Assembly: GCA_020137815.1 (NCBI GenBank)
Contig: CM035353.1
Location: 3,406,471-3,470,470 of the forward strand
Direction of reading: 5' to 3'
DNA: 64,000 nt
Source: Hormiphora californensis
Lineage: Eukaryota; Ctenophora; Tentaculata; Cydippida; Pleurobrachiidae
Shown here: piece by piece, positions 40,601-51,474 of the stretch
Position numbering within the stretch: position 1 is the first letter of the stretch
Layout of the letters: the number at the start of each line of letters is the position of its first letter
Program-made: the position numbers and the translations under genes
The notes under the pieces: generated by a model
Database searches by the model: none
The model's input: only the letters and a program-made list of their open reading frames with translations
Told to the model about the DNA's origin: nothing

Positions 40601-43005
40601 TGTTAGTCTCAGTAACGTTCAGACCAGCTCAGTCTATCGTGGATCCATTTGTTTTTCCCCTCGATAAGGCTCTCCTTGAACAGTAGTTTAGCCTCTTCAA
40701 CAGCAAGTCTGTTAATCCAAGTTCTTCGGTAACGGTATTTTCTCCTGAGCATGTTGTAGATTTTTCGATAGTACGGTCAACTCGGGTGTCCAGTAGGGCT
40801 TGCTGTGCCGGCACACTGTTTTCAGAGGGATGTATAGGTCTGAGGCTTCTTTCATGAAACTTAAAAGCTGTCGAAACATTTCATTAGGATCTTGTGAATC
40901 ACAGCTTTGTAGGCAGCATTCGACGTGAAATTTCCACTTTTTCCAATCTGCGTCCTGGTAATTGTAGACCTGTGTCCTCCGGTTACTCGCTCTAATATTC
41001 CCGATTGATGATAAGACCGGGACATGTCCTCTTGCCGGTGCTCCTGTAAAAAGGCATAAGCCGTCCTCTTCATCAGTCCATGGACCATCGATCGCTAGCC
41101 CTGCTCCCCCGAACCGCAGTCCCAGATCAATAACACTCCCTCCATTAACACAGATAAAAGTGTTAGAAAGTGGGGAGAGAATATCTGCTCCATACTGGTT
41201 ACAGAAAGAATCGAGTAGGTGTCCACTTTGATTGTATACCTTATCACCCCATGGAATTCCTCTTGCATTAAAGTCCCCAAGAACATGAAATACCGGCACT
41301 CCGTTTCGTTTGCAGAATTCCCAGGCTTCCTGTATAGACTTCAACAGAAGCGACAAGTTATTGTCGGGACTGCTATACACAGATGCAAACATCATAGGTC
41401 GCCCAAGCACAGTCGCTATAGCAAAGATAGCTGCAACGTTAGTTTTCTCCAAACTCGTAATTCGATGAGGATGAAGGCTAGTAGCGATTGACAGCGAGAC
41501 TCCTCTATCCGCGTCTATTCCAAAGGTGAGCATATTCGTAAAAGCAGTCATTGCCGGAACGCAGCCAGTTTCCTGTAGTGCGAGTACCGACAATCTCCTA
41601 TCGGCACTATAGTGGTCTAAAGCAATAAGTGATTGCTTAGAGAGACCAGAAATGTTAATCTGTCCGAGACTAAACATGATCGTTGCAACGGGTAGAGTAC
41701 TCAGGGCATGCCATAGTGTTAGCAGAGTGATGTCGGTTTCTGTTATCCTTCCCACTACAGTTAGGACAGCTTAGGCCGGAACGGTTGCGGTTTATGATGA
41801 TTGGACATTCGGTTGGAACATGAGAAGGGTCACTGCAATGAGGGCACTTGTACTCATTCCTACACCAGGCGGCCGGGTGTCCATATCGCCAACAGTTTTG
41901 GCATTGAGCCGGAGTCCTTCGTTGTTTCGTTATGTACTCCCGCAAACGGAAGACACGGTTTCCAATAAAAAGAGTCTTCCCCATTACATGATCTCTGTCC
42001 TCCTTAGATTCAAAAGTAAAGAGATAGCAGGGACGAGGCTTTCCGTCGCGTCCCTTCAATCTGACTGCCTCCATTGCGATTCCGCTGAATTCAAGTGCCC
42101 ATGCCTCGGTAACTTGGTCGTCAGAGATTTCTGGTTCTACATAGTCTATCACCGCTTTCCTATCATCAGATACTCTGGAGTTCATCATTAGTGTTGCCGT
42201 CGTTGTCACATCATTTCCTTGGAAGGGGCCACCGAAGTATGAAGGGTCCCAACCGTTCACCACCTTTTGTGCTTCAAGGGGAGTAATAAGCTCTAGGAGG
42301 AGAGTGCCGTGTTTGGTCGGCTTGCACTGAACAATTTCCACACGGGAGTAGTACTCATTAAAATAGTGCATGGATATGTGGCCTTTAGTTAAATACTTAG
42401 AATAATCACGGATACCTTTAATAATTACTGTTTTAGTGGGGTCACATGGAGAACGTTTAACATTAACTCTATCTTTAACTCTAACAGACAACACAGGCTT
42501 CGAAGCTTTAGTAACAGTGATAAATTCATCATTACCCTGATTAACAATAGCGTTATTTGTACCATTTGCATTATTAGTACCATTAGAGTCCTGATTTACT
42601 CTGATTTCCGAATCATTTGCTGCCTGGGAATACGTTAACTCACGCCGAACTCCTAACTCCTCCTTGACAACATCTCGTATAACACTTTTAACATCATTCC
42701 TAACATCATTTCGGATCATTTCCCTCAAACTTTTCAGTTCCATTTGAAGATTACTACCAATTGGATTTTGATTAATGTCCTTATTACATGTTTCGAAAAC
42801 GGATTCGTTCAGTTTGTAGCTTGTATATAACAGATCCCATAATTGGGTGTCGGTGATGGCCGGTTGCGTTTTACCTTGACGCGTAGTGGGTTTTGCAGCG
42901 TGATTATGTCCCATAGTAAGGGCGTTTAGGATGTCCATTGACTTCAGAGTTGCTGTGAGATCATCGAATTGCTGCCGGAGGTCGGGTGTGACAAAGGAAA
43001 GCCCT
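37676..43005 (-). mobile_element. Jockey/I-type LINE, nearly full length
   Basis: Two ORFs in the order gag-like then EN-RT, a 3' UTR of about 640 bp (containing CA-rich tracts near 38080-38130), and an (AATA)n tail at 37676-37690. A truncated sister copy of its 3' UTR lies at 36063-36400. ORF2 has frame breaks, so this copy is probably inactive. Confidence 0.88.
38324..41755 (-). pseudogene. LINE ORF2: endonuclease and reverse transcriptase, frame-broken
   Basis: The N-terminal APE-type endonuclease (41755 to about 40712) shows LALQETG, LGDFNARGIPWGD and GHVPV. The reverse transcriptase (40541-38856) shows FRPISIGSYVGKMFERV, the LLLLDFEKAFDSV motif A, GLPQGAVISPVLF motif B and FKFADDGTVV motif C. 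The C-terminal part (38995-38324) carries CLECGMHHDSPFHKLFQC, the zinc-like CCHC motif of Jockey-superfamily elements. The endonuclease-RT junction (40541-40712) and the RT-tail junction (about 38860-38990) are out of frame. ORF2 overlaps the end of ORF1. Confidence 0.88.
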
Positions 43006-43040
43006 AACCCTAGCCCAACCCTAAACCCAACCATAACCAT
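41670..43040 (-). CDS. LINE ORF1: gag-like nucleic-acid-binding protein
   Basis: An open frame of up to 456 codons. The C-terminal half has zinc knuckles: CQNCWRYGHPAAWC and CPHCSDPSHVPTEC (both CX2CX4HX4C), then a third, longer CPNCSG...H motif. This is usual for ORF1 of Jockey/I elements, which coat the RNA. The N-terminal 15 or so residues (MVMVGFRVGLGLG) read through TTAGGG-like DNA of the surrounding TIR, so the true start is probably a later Met such as the one at MDILNAL. It overlaps ORF2 by about 85 nt. Confidence 0.85.
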   Translation of the reverse strand: MVMVGFRVGLGLGLSFVTPDLRQQFDDLTATLKSMDILNALTMGHNHAAKPTTRQGKTQPAITDTQLWDLLYTSYKLNESVFETCNKDINQNPIGSNLQMELKSLREMIRNDVRNDVKSVIRDVVKEELGVRRELTYSQAANDSEIRVNQDSNGTNNANGTNNAIVNQGNDEFITVTKASKPVLSVRVKDRVNVKRSPCDPTKTVIIKGIRDYSKYLTKGHISMHYFNEYYSRVEIVQCKPTKHGTLLLELITPLEAQKVVNGWDPSYFGGPFQGNDVTTTATLMMNSRVSDDRKAVIDYVEPEISDDQVTEAWALEFSGIAMEAVRLKGRDGKPRPCYLFTFESKEDRDHVMGKTLFIGNRVFRLREYITKQRRTPAQCQNCWRYGHPAAWCRNEYKCPHCSDPSHVPTECPIIINRNRSGLSCPNCSGKDNRNRHHSANTMACPEYSTRCNDHV

Positions 43041-43308
43041 AACCCTAACGTGTCATGAGACATATGTCTCATGAGACATGTCTCATGATACACTCATGAG
43101 CACATGTAGGTCAAAACGTCTCATGAGCGCTCATGAGACATTGAAACAGAGATGGGATGAGACATATGTCTCATGAGCGCTCATGAGCAAGGTCTCATGA
43201 GCACTCATGAGCGCTCATGATACACTCATGACACACTCATGATACACTCATGAGCGCTCATGAGACGTTGAAACACCTAAAAACGTCTCATGAGCGCTCA
43301 TGATACAC

Positions 43309-44648
43309 ACGGCGTGCCTGGTGAAATTTTAACACGACCTAGCATGCGACGGGAAACCACCACTTGTACGTGGTAGCTGAGGGTCTACAGAATGGCGCTA
43401 CGGTGCGGGAAAAAACATTCCATTCCCTAAAATCTTTTTTTTTACTTTTATTTGATTTGGGTCAAAATTGGCTATATTAAACGTGGTCCCGAAAAATCCA
43501 TAATGACTTAGCACACGAAATATGTCACCCCCACCTATTTTTGCACGTAGAATCGATTGCCGTTGAAGTCGAATCTCTAAAATGACTGTAAAATGGTCAA
43601 AAGTTGATTTTTTACCATTTTTTGGAGGTTTTTAGCCCCTAAACCATTGAAAACGTTGAGATAGGAATTTGAAACTAGTGCCAATCGTTAAAATGGTCAT
43701 TTTTCTACCAAGAACCAAGTTTTCGTGTATATCCGATTTATGGTTAGATTTGGGCAAATTATTGAAATCTGCCAACTAGGAGAGCCGTAACTTGATTTTC
43801 TTGTTTTTTGGATTTTGGAATTTTCGACAAACTTCTGATTGAAATGGTCAATCGGGACCATGCTTAAGTTGTTTATGGGACAATTTTCGACTAAAATCCA
43901 AGATTTCATACCAATCCAATAACAGATCGTTGATTTATAGAAAATTTAAGTAGGCAAAACGGTCAAAATGACAACTTTTCTTGCTTATTTTCACCGTTTT
44001 GCCTACTTAAATTTTCTATAAATCAACGATCTGTTATTGGATTGGTATGAAATCTTGGATTTTAGTCGAAAATTGTCCCATAAACAACTTAAGCATGGTC
44101 CCGATTGACCATTTCAATCAGAAGTTTGTCGAAAATTCCAAAATCCAAAAAACAAGAAAATCAAGTTACGGATCTCCTAGTTGGCAGATTTCAATAATTT
44201 GCCCAAATCTAACCATAAATCGGATATACACGAAAACTTGGTTCTTGGTAGAAAAATGACCATTTTAACGATTGGCACTAGTTTCAAATTCCTATCTCAA
44301 CGTTTTCAATGGTTTAGGGGCTAAAAACCTCCAAAAAATGGTAAAAAAATCAACTTTTGACCATTTTACAGTCATTTTAGAGATTCGACTTCAACGGCAA
44401 TCGATTCTACGTGCAAAAATAGGTGGGGGTGACATATTTCGTGTGCTAAGTCATTATGGATTTTTCGGGACCACGTTTAATATAGCCAATTTTGACCCAA
44501 ATCAAATAAAAGTAAAAAAAAAGATTTTAGGGAATGGAATGTTTTTTCCCGCACCGTAGCGCCATTCTGTAGACCCTCAGCTACCACGTACAAGTGGTGG
44601 TTTCCCGTCGCATGCTAGGTCGTGTTAAAATTTCACCAGGCACGCCGT
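43309..44648. mobile_element. 1.34-kb near-perfect palindrome (foldback element)
   Basis: The arms are about 650 bp each. The left arm begins ACGGCGTGCCTGGTGAAATT and the right arm ends with its complement. The loop is about 30 nt near 43979. I see only one or two mismatches. GATACAC is duplicated directly at both borders (43302-43308 and 44649-44655), and removal restores the tandem repeat of the host TIR. Identical 70-aa frames in both arms are artefacts of the palindrome. A transcript would fold into long double-stranded RNA. Confidence 0.92.
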
Positions 44649-44741
44649 GATACACTCATGATACACTCATGACACACTCATGATACACTCATGAGCGCTC
44701 ATGAGAGGAACGGACAGGTTCTTCCGACTTACCCGCTGCTT

Positions 44742-45762
44742 TTTATGAAGCGCGCGCGGCATTCCTGATTCGATCGTCATCATTTTTAACTTCAGCATTT
44801 TTGACTTCAGTCTTTTGACTTTTTTATTCCACGTGGATGTTGCAGTTTGAATCGTGTTCTAATCTAATGAGCATACTCGGAAATGTCGACCGATTTCTAT
44901 TTTGGTGCTACTAAATCCATTTCTTTCAGATTTCCCCCGAGTGTTTGGCACATTGCATCGCCCATGATCGCCAATATCGGCCAGCTTATAATTATCGTAG
45001 TAACTAATGAAATATTAGTTAGTCATGCCCTTTGTTTTTGGAAGTTTTAACCTGGCGTTAGGCATAGAAACAAACATTTAGGGCATTATTTTATTAGGGC
45101 ATTCTCTGACAAGATGTTTCTCGGAACATCGGATTTCGGGGTCACTTGTACCTGCATTGCTGCCAACTTAGTGGTTTCACTTCCATGGTCTAGCCTGATT
45201 CTGCTCGGTAAAACTCTGCAATCCTCCAAAAACAATTGCCAATAATCAATGGGTTCTTGTTCCCCGGAAGTACATGATTCGTCTAATTGAAAGACATTAT
45301 TTCTTGGACAACCTTATATCGAGCAGTCTTTTTATCTTACAGTTCCCTTTTATTTCTGCACTCTTTGCCAGAGACAGAGTTATGAGGTTAGTGAACTGCT
45401 GATATATATTCAAAGTCACCATCGTCCATCCAATTAAAACACGTCTCGTTTATTACCCATTTAAACTTACAATTTATATAATATAAAACTTACTATAACT
45501 ATGCAAGCATTTAATGTTGTGACACACAAGCTAGAGCCATCATTGACGCCATCATTGACGCCATCATTGACGCCATCAAGAGTTTCTGCATCTTCTTCCC
45601 TGAATCAAGATTTACAAGATTTACAAGATTTACAAGATTTTTTACAGATTTACAAATAAGTTTCAGTTACAATACACTATCATAACAACGCACTCAGCAA
45701 AAGCATCCGCGTGGGCATTGATGTGGCATGGAAAGGTGAAGGAGTGAGGTGAGGGATGAAAC
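44742..45762. other. Region without a recognised gene
   Basis: Contains three copies of the 15-mer GCCATCATTGAC-GCC type near 45537-45580 and four copies of ACAAGATTT near 45610-45640. No coding frame is recognised. Confidence 0.5.
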
Positions 45763-46295
45763 CTAACTACCTTCCGTGAGTAGGGCCACAAGAGAGTTGT
45801 CCCGGGGGCTGGAGTATCCTCTTACTGGGGGTAGATCAGGGATAGTCGCAAGGAACTCTCCAAGCTTAATCTTCACGATCTCGACAGATTTGGCAAGACG
45901 AACTTCAGCGGGCATTCTATTAAATAACTGTGCTGTCCTGGGTTTTCCCTCGTCAGGGTTATCGTCCCTCTTCCCTTGGGTCATAGGAAAACTGAACTTC
46001 CTCTCACTAGACCCGCTAGTGGTCCAGCCTCTCCGTCAGTTCCAGATAAGGTTTCAACTTTGAAGTTCTTAATACATCCGAAACAAACCCACACGAAGCC
46101 AGGCACGGTCAGGGCTTGGTGGGACATTACCTGGTCACAGTCGTGACTACCACCTCCACAGCTTGCACATCGAAGTTTCGGCGTGGATCCTCTTTCTAGC
46201 GTGTATTGCTGGTTACAGGCTGAGCATTGTTGAGGAAACATTCCCTCGATAGCCATTATTATCCAGTCAACTAGAGTTTCTCGTGACCTGTACAT
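45763..46295 (-). pseudogene. Decayed retroelement pieces: PHD-like zinc domain and LINE tail
   Basis: The upstream piece (45981-46295) encodes CSACNQQYTLE...LRCASCGGGSHDCDQ...VWVCFGCIK, a C2-C2-H-C-C2 pattern like the PHD-type domain of some LINE ORF1 proteins. The downstream piece (45763-45984) encodes RTAQLFNRMPAEVRLAKS and LGEFLATIPDLPPVRGY, resembling the C-terminal tail of LINE polymerases. Assignment is by pattern only. Confidence 0.5.
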
Positions 46296-46650
46296 AGGCT
46301 GGCCTGCATCATTTAGAGGTTTACCTCCAAGGAATTATGGCCCATGATTCTCCATCATCTTCTTCAGGGTTTCTTCAATCCATACCTGTATCTGTATAAA
46401 GATATACACGCTTTGTGTTAAATCGTTGATTACCTTGTGTTAAATCGATATTTGGATACAACGGCTCGTTTGTCTTCATTCCGTGCTCTTTCAGGGCATT
46501 CTACTATAAACAGCTGCCCATTCTCCGTTATACCGTTGCACGTTCCGGCTAATCAACCGTGTTGCCTAGCATAACACCACACTTAGTCCACTCGAGTTAG
46601 GATCGGAAATTTCGCCAGATAACTCGAGCTTATTAGATTATAAGTTACTA

Positions 46651-46748
46651 CAGTTGGACCCCGATTTAGTGGCCCCCGATTTAGTGGCACCCCGATTTAG
46701 TGGCAGGATTTTTTTCCCCGAGGATGCCACTAAATCTGGGTCCGACTG
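46651..46748. mobile_element. pogo/Tigger-like MITE, short
   Basis: CAGTTGGACCCCGATTTAGT to CTGGGTCCGACTG, with TA on both sides. Internal CCCCGATTTAGTGGC repeats as in 29534-29710. Confidence 0.85.
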
Positions 46749-46929
46749 TATTATAATGAGAAATGAAATTAAATGTTATACTGCCCTATGTACGTCAGAA
46801 TTTAATACTTAAATTAAATTATTATATTATACAATCCATGCTTGGAGTACCACTTATTTTAAAATTTACGTATCACTTACCGTCATCTATCATGGAATTG
46901 TCAATGTGTCAACTTCCATCAGTGAACGT

Positions 46930-48931
46930 CTTTATACTTATTTTCAAAACGATATGTTTCACCTGAGAATAGTGTCCGAGAATGGTGGGCAAATTAGTTC
47001 TCATTATATCCAGGTCAACCCTGTTAACAGTTCCTGCCTCTACATCAAGTTTCCGGACCTCATTGACAGGTACCAGGGATATTGCATTATATACCACTGT
47101 TAGAAGGTTCTAATTTCATGCCTCCCTGGCCCTTGGATGAGACCGAATATTCTCTGAAATGAGGGGGGAATACCAAATTCATCATAATATTATAAAGGCC
47201 GGCATTGTATCACGGATGTGTAACAGATCAAGATAAAATAATTATTAGAAGCTTGTGCCACTGGGCATCCTGCTTCGTTATCAAGTCAATGTGATACTCG
47301 ATCAATTTCAGAAATTGCCGCATCTCCGTGGTTCGTATCATATTTTCCCGGTCGGCCGGGTATGCCTGGCACCCCTTCTCGGCGGTTGTGATTATGCTCA
47401 CAGTTGTGGTCAACAGAGATTCTTCTTCCTGTGTGGTCATTTCCTCTTCAGGGAAACATTAGGATAGTAATTTACAAAACCGGATAGTACATGACTCAGC
47501 CCATACACTTGCCAGTTCTTCACAGAGATTAAATTCTGAAAGGCCTCTTTCCTCGGTAGATACTTCCCGATGGCCGTTCCTGCCCGCCCTCAAGCGAAGG
47601 ATTTTCTGCGATCTGCTTTAGCGGAAAATCTGGCAGCCAGATTCTGGCTGGTAGGCCCACGACCATATTTTTTCCATAATTATAATGCTATGAGTCTATA
47701 CATGAGTCTATACATGAGAAGCGTTATTATGCTATCCCCGCTCTTCCCAGCTGTAATTTGTAGTGGGGCGAGGTCATGTTATTCACTTTGTAGTTGGACC
47801 ACAGTGTTGTCCAACTGGAATGTGCGTTCTCCAGCTCCTGCTCGGAGAACATCCCTGAAGGCCTACCCAAGTTATACTCTATAAACTCCTCCAAATACTC
47901 CTCATTGATGTGGAACTTTGTGGTGGTGGGTGTTCCGTAGTAGGCTCTAAGTGTACTTACAAACCTCGTCCATCTCTTCGTGCTTCGTGACAGCCGCCGG
48001 CCGCCGAGGTAGAAGGTCCTGCTTCGGAGTCCTGGGGATTTTTCCTTGCCTTGTCTTGATTTCTCCTTGCTGCTCTTTATCCAAATCGCTTATATACTTG
48101 TCCCAATGCCGCATCTCTGGTCGTTTTCATATTCAAGATATACTGCAGATCCTCAATCTAAGCATCTGCTTTTCATTATGTCTGTTAGCTTGTGGGCCTG
48201 TTCGGCGTTGGTGGTGATTTCCGCCAACTGCCCTTCCTCCTCCTGTAACACGCGAATTGCAGCTCGCAATGTTCCGATAAGAGGGAACATGATCCCCTTT
48301 AATATCTCCTTGTGGTAGTCCCACACTGTTATCCGACCCGTTCTTTCCATAGTCAGCTTATAAATGTGGTCCAGGAGCTGAAAAAAATGTTTTTTACTCT
48401 ACCAAGAAATTTATGGCTATTTAAATAGCTGCTCATTAATTTTTATCTTGAGGAGGTTCAGACCATCCCCCAAGTCAATCACCCGAATAGCAGTGCTTGG
48501 TGGATGGGTCCTGTTTGTAGGGAGCTGCTGCCAGTGCCTGTAGAGGAGTTGTTGGTGGGTCTGGGGGGAGATGTTGGAGGTCCCCTGTTGTTTTCCTCGG
48601 TGCTCACGCTCCTAAACGAAATTGCCATAGTAGAGTAAGCCTTTGGTGGGCGCTCCAATTGAGTGTAGGGGAAAACGAGTTTGATAACCCGGTTATGTAC
48701 ACTCTCCCTGTCTTTAACAGTAGGCCCCTTGATTATCGGGGGCCGTAGGAGTGGAGGGAAGGTGACTGGGAATCTAGACAGGAGCTTGAGTTTCCTTACC
48801 TCTTCCCGGATTCTGTGAATAGGTATAAATGTTAGCTTTAGATTAGATGGGTGGTCAATGACTGTTGGACTAGAGGTGTTTGTTTGTTGGATTAGTGGTG
48901 AAAACCCGAGATTATTGTTAATTGTTACCAC
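46930..48931 (-). pseudogene. Unrecognised multi-part gene, frame-broken
   Basis: Several coding-like stretches follow each other on the minus strand. They are: a 150-codon N-terminal frame at 48479-48931 (proline/serine-rich end); 48153-48350 (WDYHKEILKGIMFPLIGTLR and Glu-rich helix); 47960-48110 (RHWDKYISDLDKEQQ); 47700-47945 (NEEYLEEFIEYNLGRPSGMF...HSSWTTLWSNYK); 47470-47585 (PRKEAFQNLISVKNWQVYGL); 47228-47470 (TTEMRQFLKLIEYHIDLITK); and 46909-47150 (NAISLVPVNEVRKLDVEAGT). Single-base shifts are needed between some, for example at about 47103. The last piece resembles the frame at 62904-63290. I do not recognise the family; it may be a mobile or endogenised gene. Confidence 0.45.
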
Positions 48932-49123
48932 TTACCGATTGAGGGAGGGAACGTTGTACCCTAAGCCTGGTGTCTCAACAAGTGGGATCTTCTTTTAAAG
49001 GGTCAGTGCACAGGGTGAACTTGGGTTGTGTTCCCAGTGGTGCTCGATTGCTTAACGTTCAAATTGAATTGGCCGTTCAAAAAAGCGTTGCCGTTGGAAA
49101 ATTTCAGGAAAAAAATGTAAAAT

Positions 49124-49193
49124 TCATGTGCGGGATTTGAACCCGGTACCTTGCGTGTGGTAAGTATGGCGCCTTAGCCACTCGGCCACATCG
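49124..49193 (-). other. tRNA-like sequence
   Basis: On the minus strand GGCCGAGTGGCTAAGGCGCC matches a tRNA D arm with A box, and GGGTTCAAATCCC a T arm with B box, about 70 nt in all. The ATGTG/CACAT acceptor pairing is only partial, the anticodon stem is poor, and the long variable arm expected for Leu/Ser types is missing. It is probably a tRNA pseudogene or SINE head rather than a working tRNA. Confidence 0.55.
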
Positions 49194-49239
49194 GAGATGT
49201 AGATTGTCGTTTTTTAACGGCTTTATACCTTATTCGTGT

Positions 49240-49700
49240 CACTAATACTCACTAAACCTATGAAATCAATTGACTCTATCTTACCGATCTACCGCCTATA
49301 TACGGTTCTAAACTGTTCATTAGACCACACTTAGTCACAAATGGGGTTTGGTTTTTGTTGTTTTGAATTTTAACTCATCAAATAAGCCATTTTGTCAAAT
49401 TTTGACTAAGTCTCACTAGTAGACCTATGAAATCAATTGACTCTATCTTACCGATCTACCGCCTATCTACGGTTCTAAACTGTTCATTAGACCACACTTA
49501 GTCACAAATGGGGTTTGGTTTTGGTTGTTTTGAATTTTAACTCATCAAATAAGCCATTTTGTCAAATTTTGACTAAGTCTCACTAGTAGACCTATGAAAT
49601 CAATTGACTCTATCTTACCGATCTACCGCCTATCTACGGTGCTAAACTGTTCATTAGACCACACTTAGTCACAAATGGGGCTTGGTTTATGTTATTGTGA
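49240..49700. repeat. 167-bp tandem repeat, nearly three copies
   Basis: CTATGAAATCAATTGACTCT followed by TACCGATCTACCGCCTAT occurs at about 49258, 49425 and 49592. CACACTTAGTCACAAATGGG follows in each. Non-coding. Confidence 0.85.
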
Positions 49701-50559
49701 ATTTTGCCGTTCAGATGAGCTATTTTCTTCAAATTTTGCCGTTCAAAATATTTCGATAGAGTTAAGATTTTTAATCGAGCACCACTGGGGTTGTGTTGAG
49801 TCTCACACCAAGGAGACTCAACACAACCCAAGTTCACACTGTGCACTGACCCGACCCTTAATATATTTTATTAAAATTATTAAAATTATTAACATACGTT
49901 GTAGCGTAAGCGTAAGAATGCTCATGCTCGTTCTGTCTGGAGTAACACGGTTGTGACAAATATTGCGGTGAAAGTTCCACTCTCTCCGCTCATAATGTGT
50001 GGAATTATCAGACTTATCGCGGCCATTCCCTCGTCTCCATCCTCCAGTTTCCAGCTGTGTGACCGCACATGGTTCTTATTGAACTACGTCTCGTCAGTGT
50101 AGTATACTTTTCGACCTTCCCAACGGTATGTTTCCTGGGGGCATGTTGGGTTCCGTGTCCGCTGTAATTATAATGAGGGACCTTCCCTACGGTATGTTTA
50201 GTTTGTTCTCGATCGGCATCTCCTTCCTTCATTCATGCAAAGGATGTAAGGTAACGATGTTATATTATACTTTTCATCAAACTTTTCATACCGGGCCTTT
50301 GTGAACAAAAACGGGATCACAAACAATTTTGACTGGATCAGTGGTGGATAGTTCCTTCTCATCTCCAGATCGTTAAAAGTCGTGGTCTCCTTAATGCTGT
50401 CTTTCGTGTATCTTTCTCCCAGTCTCCCACCCTTGATCTCAAAGCAAAATTTCAGCAAAATAGTTAAACTATGTGTTATATAAGATATAAGATTATAATT
50501 GCTTCTTTAATTGTTGAGATGAATAACTAAGGAATGTAATTTACAGAGGAAGAAGATAA

Positions 50560-50982
50560 TTAATAGCTGATAAACAACATTATATATATAACTGATGTGT
50601 ACCACCCACACACCCGGCACTTCACCATCTCATGGACGTGCCGCGAGGGCACGTCATGATAGGCGGAGTGGCCGGGTGTCTGGGTGGCACAGTCCACGGC
50701 TCCCTCCTGCAGTTCCGTCTGCGTCCCGGCCTGCATCATCCTCCCGGGACCCGGGTTGACAGAGGTAGGGGTTGTCCTCCCCCTACCTCTGCCGAATCCT
50801 CCAGTTCTTCCCCCCGTCACCGTTCCCTCCTCTGCTGCCGTTGTTCCCCTTGACGCCATCTGTGGTTGTGCCTGGGTTCCCCGGTCCTTCAACTCCATTT
50901 GTGTCTGGGCCTGGGTTCCCCGGTCCGTCGACTCCACCCTTTTGGCTCTAACCCCAAACAATCCGAAGAAGAACTTAATCAT
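50560..50982 (-). CDS. Unrecognised 140-aa protein, MIKFFFGLFG leader
   Basis: A short hydrophobic start (MIKFFFGLFGVRAKR) is followed by repeats rich in Thr-Gln (DRGTQAQTQMELK, DRGTQAQPQM, AGTQTELQ), a Gly/Arg stretch (GGFGRGRGR), and a Cys motif VKCRVCGW near the end. Two other frames begin the same way: MIKFLYSILGLRPR at about 54654 and MLKLFFGLFGIRPG at about 53381. These three starts are paralogous, with related upstream DNA. The VKCRVCGW coding motif also recurs near 51250, 54900, 59660 and 61155. I do not know the function; the short leader could be membrane-associated. Confidence 0.5.
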   Translation of the reverse strand: MIKFFFGLFGVRAKRVESTDRGTQAQTQMELKDRGTQAQPQMASRGTTAAEEGTVTGGRTGGFGRGRGRTTPTSVNPGPGRMMQAGTQTELQEGAVDCATQTPGHSAYHDVPSRHVHEMVKCRVCGWYTSVIYIMLFISY

Positions 50983-51269
50983 GGTTGCCCGCCTATAAAC
51001 AAGTCGTCCAATATTAGTTTCTAATTGTCCAGCCTTGTGATGATTTGTTTACGCGCGCACACAATCCGTACCAAATCCGCCAGCAATGGTCCTACACAGT
51101 AATAATAGGTCCCCCTGCTGCCAGCCGCCTGCTGACCTCCGCCTGCTGCCTTCCGTCTGCTGCCTTCCGTCTGCTGGTGTTCTTCCCCCTATTATACTTT
51201 CTTGAATTTACACATGTTGCCTATATGACCGTACCACCCACACACCCGGCACTTCACCATCTCATGGAT

Positions 51270-51381
51270 GGACGAATTTAGCTATTATTACTCAGCCTAC
51301 CATGACGTGCCCTCGTGTCACATCCGGACGTGCCGTGAGGGCACTTCATGGTAGGCTGAGTAATAATAGCTAAATTCGTCC
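51270..51381. mobile_element. 112-bp foldback element, copy in unit A
   Basis: The ends are GGACGAATTTAGCTATTATT and its complement, flanked by CATGGAT on both sides. It interrupts the VKCRVCGW coding motif. The apex (CATGACGTGCCCTCG) matches coding sequence at about 50640-50660 (frame AYHDVPS). The sister copy at 54920-55031 keeps the duplication with one change. Confidence 0.8.
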
Positions 51382-51474
51382 CATGGATATTATAAACGTC
51401 TCTTGAGAAGGTCAGACCATTCTTTTACAACAGTGGACTTCTCTGGTCGTAGGATTTCTTAATTAAATTAATCT

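Larger units (their letters stand above)
37200..44733. mobile_element. 7.5-kb TIR element with 8-bp target duplication, host to a LINE
   Basis: The terminal inverted repeats begin GGTAAGTCGGAAGAACCTGT and end with the exact complement at 44733. They continue inward for about 400 bp through (CATGAGCGCT)-type palindromic repeats into TTAGGG-like sequence. CGCTGCTT lies directly on both sides (37192-37199 and 44734-44741). GG ends with 8-bp duplication recall Merlin or hAT elements, but no transposase is present; the interior is occupied by a LINE. The right TIR is split by the palindrome at 43309-44648. Confidence 0.88.

Noticed and set aside
43697-44259. Two identical 70-aa proteins on opposite strands
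   Set aside because: They are mirror images created by the palindrome arms.
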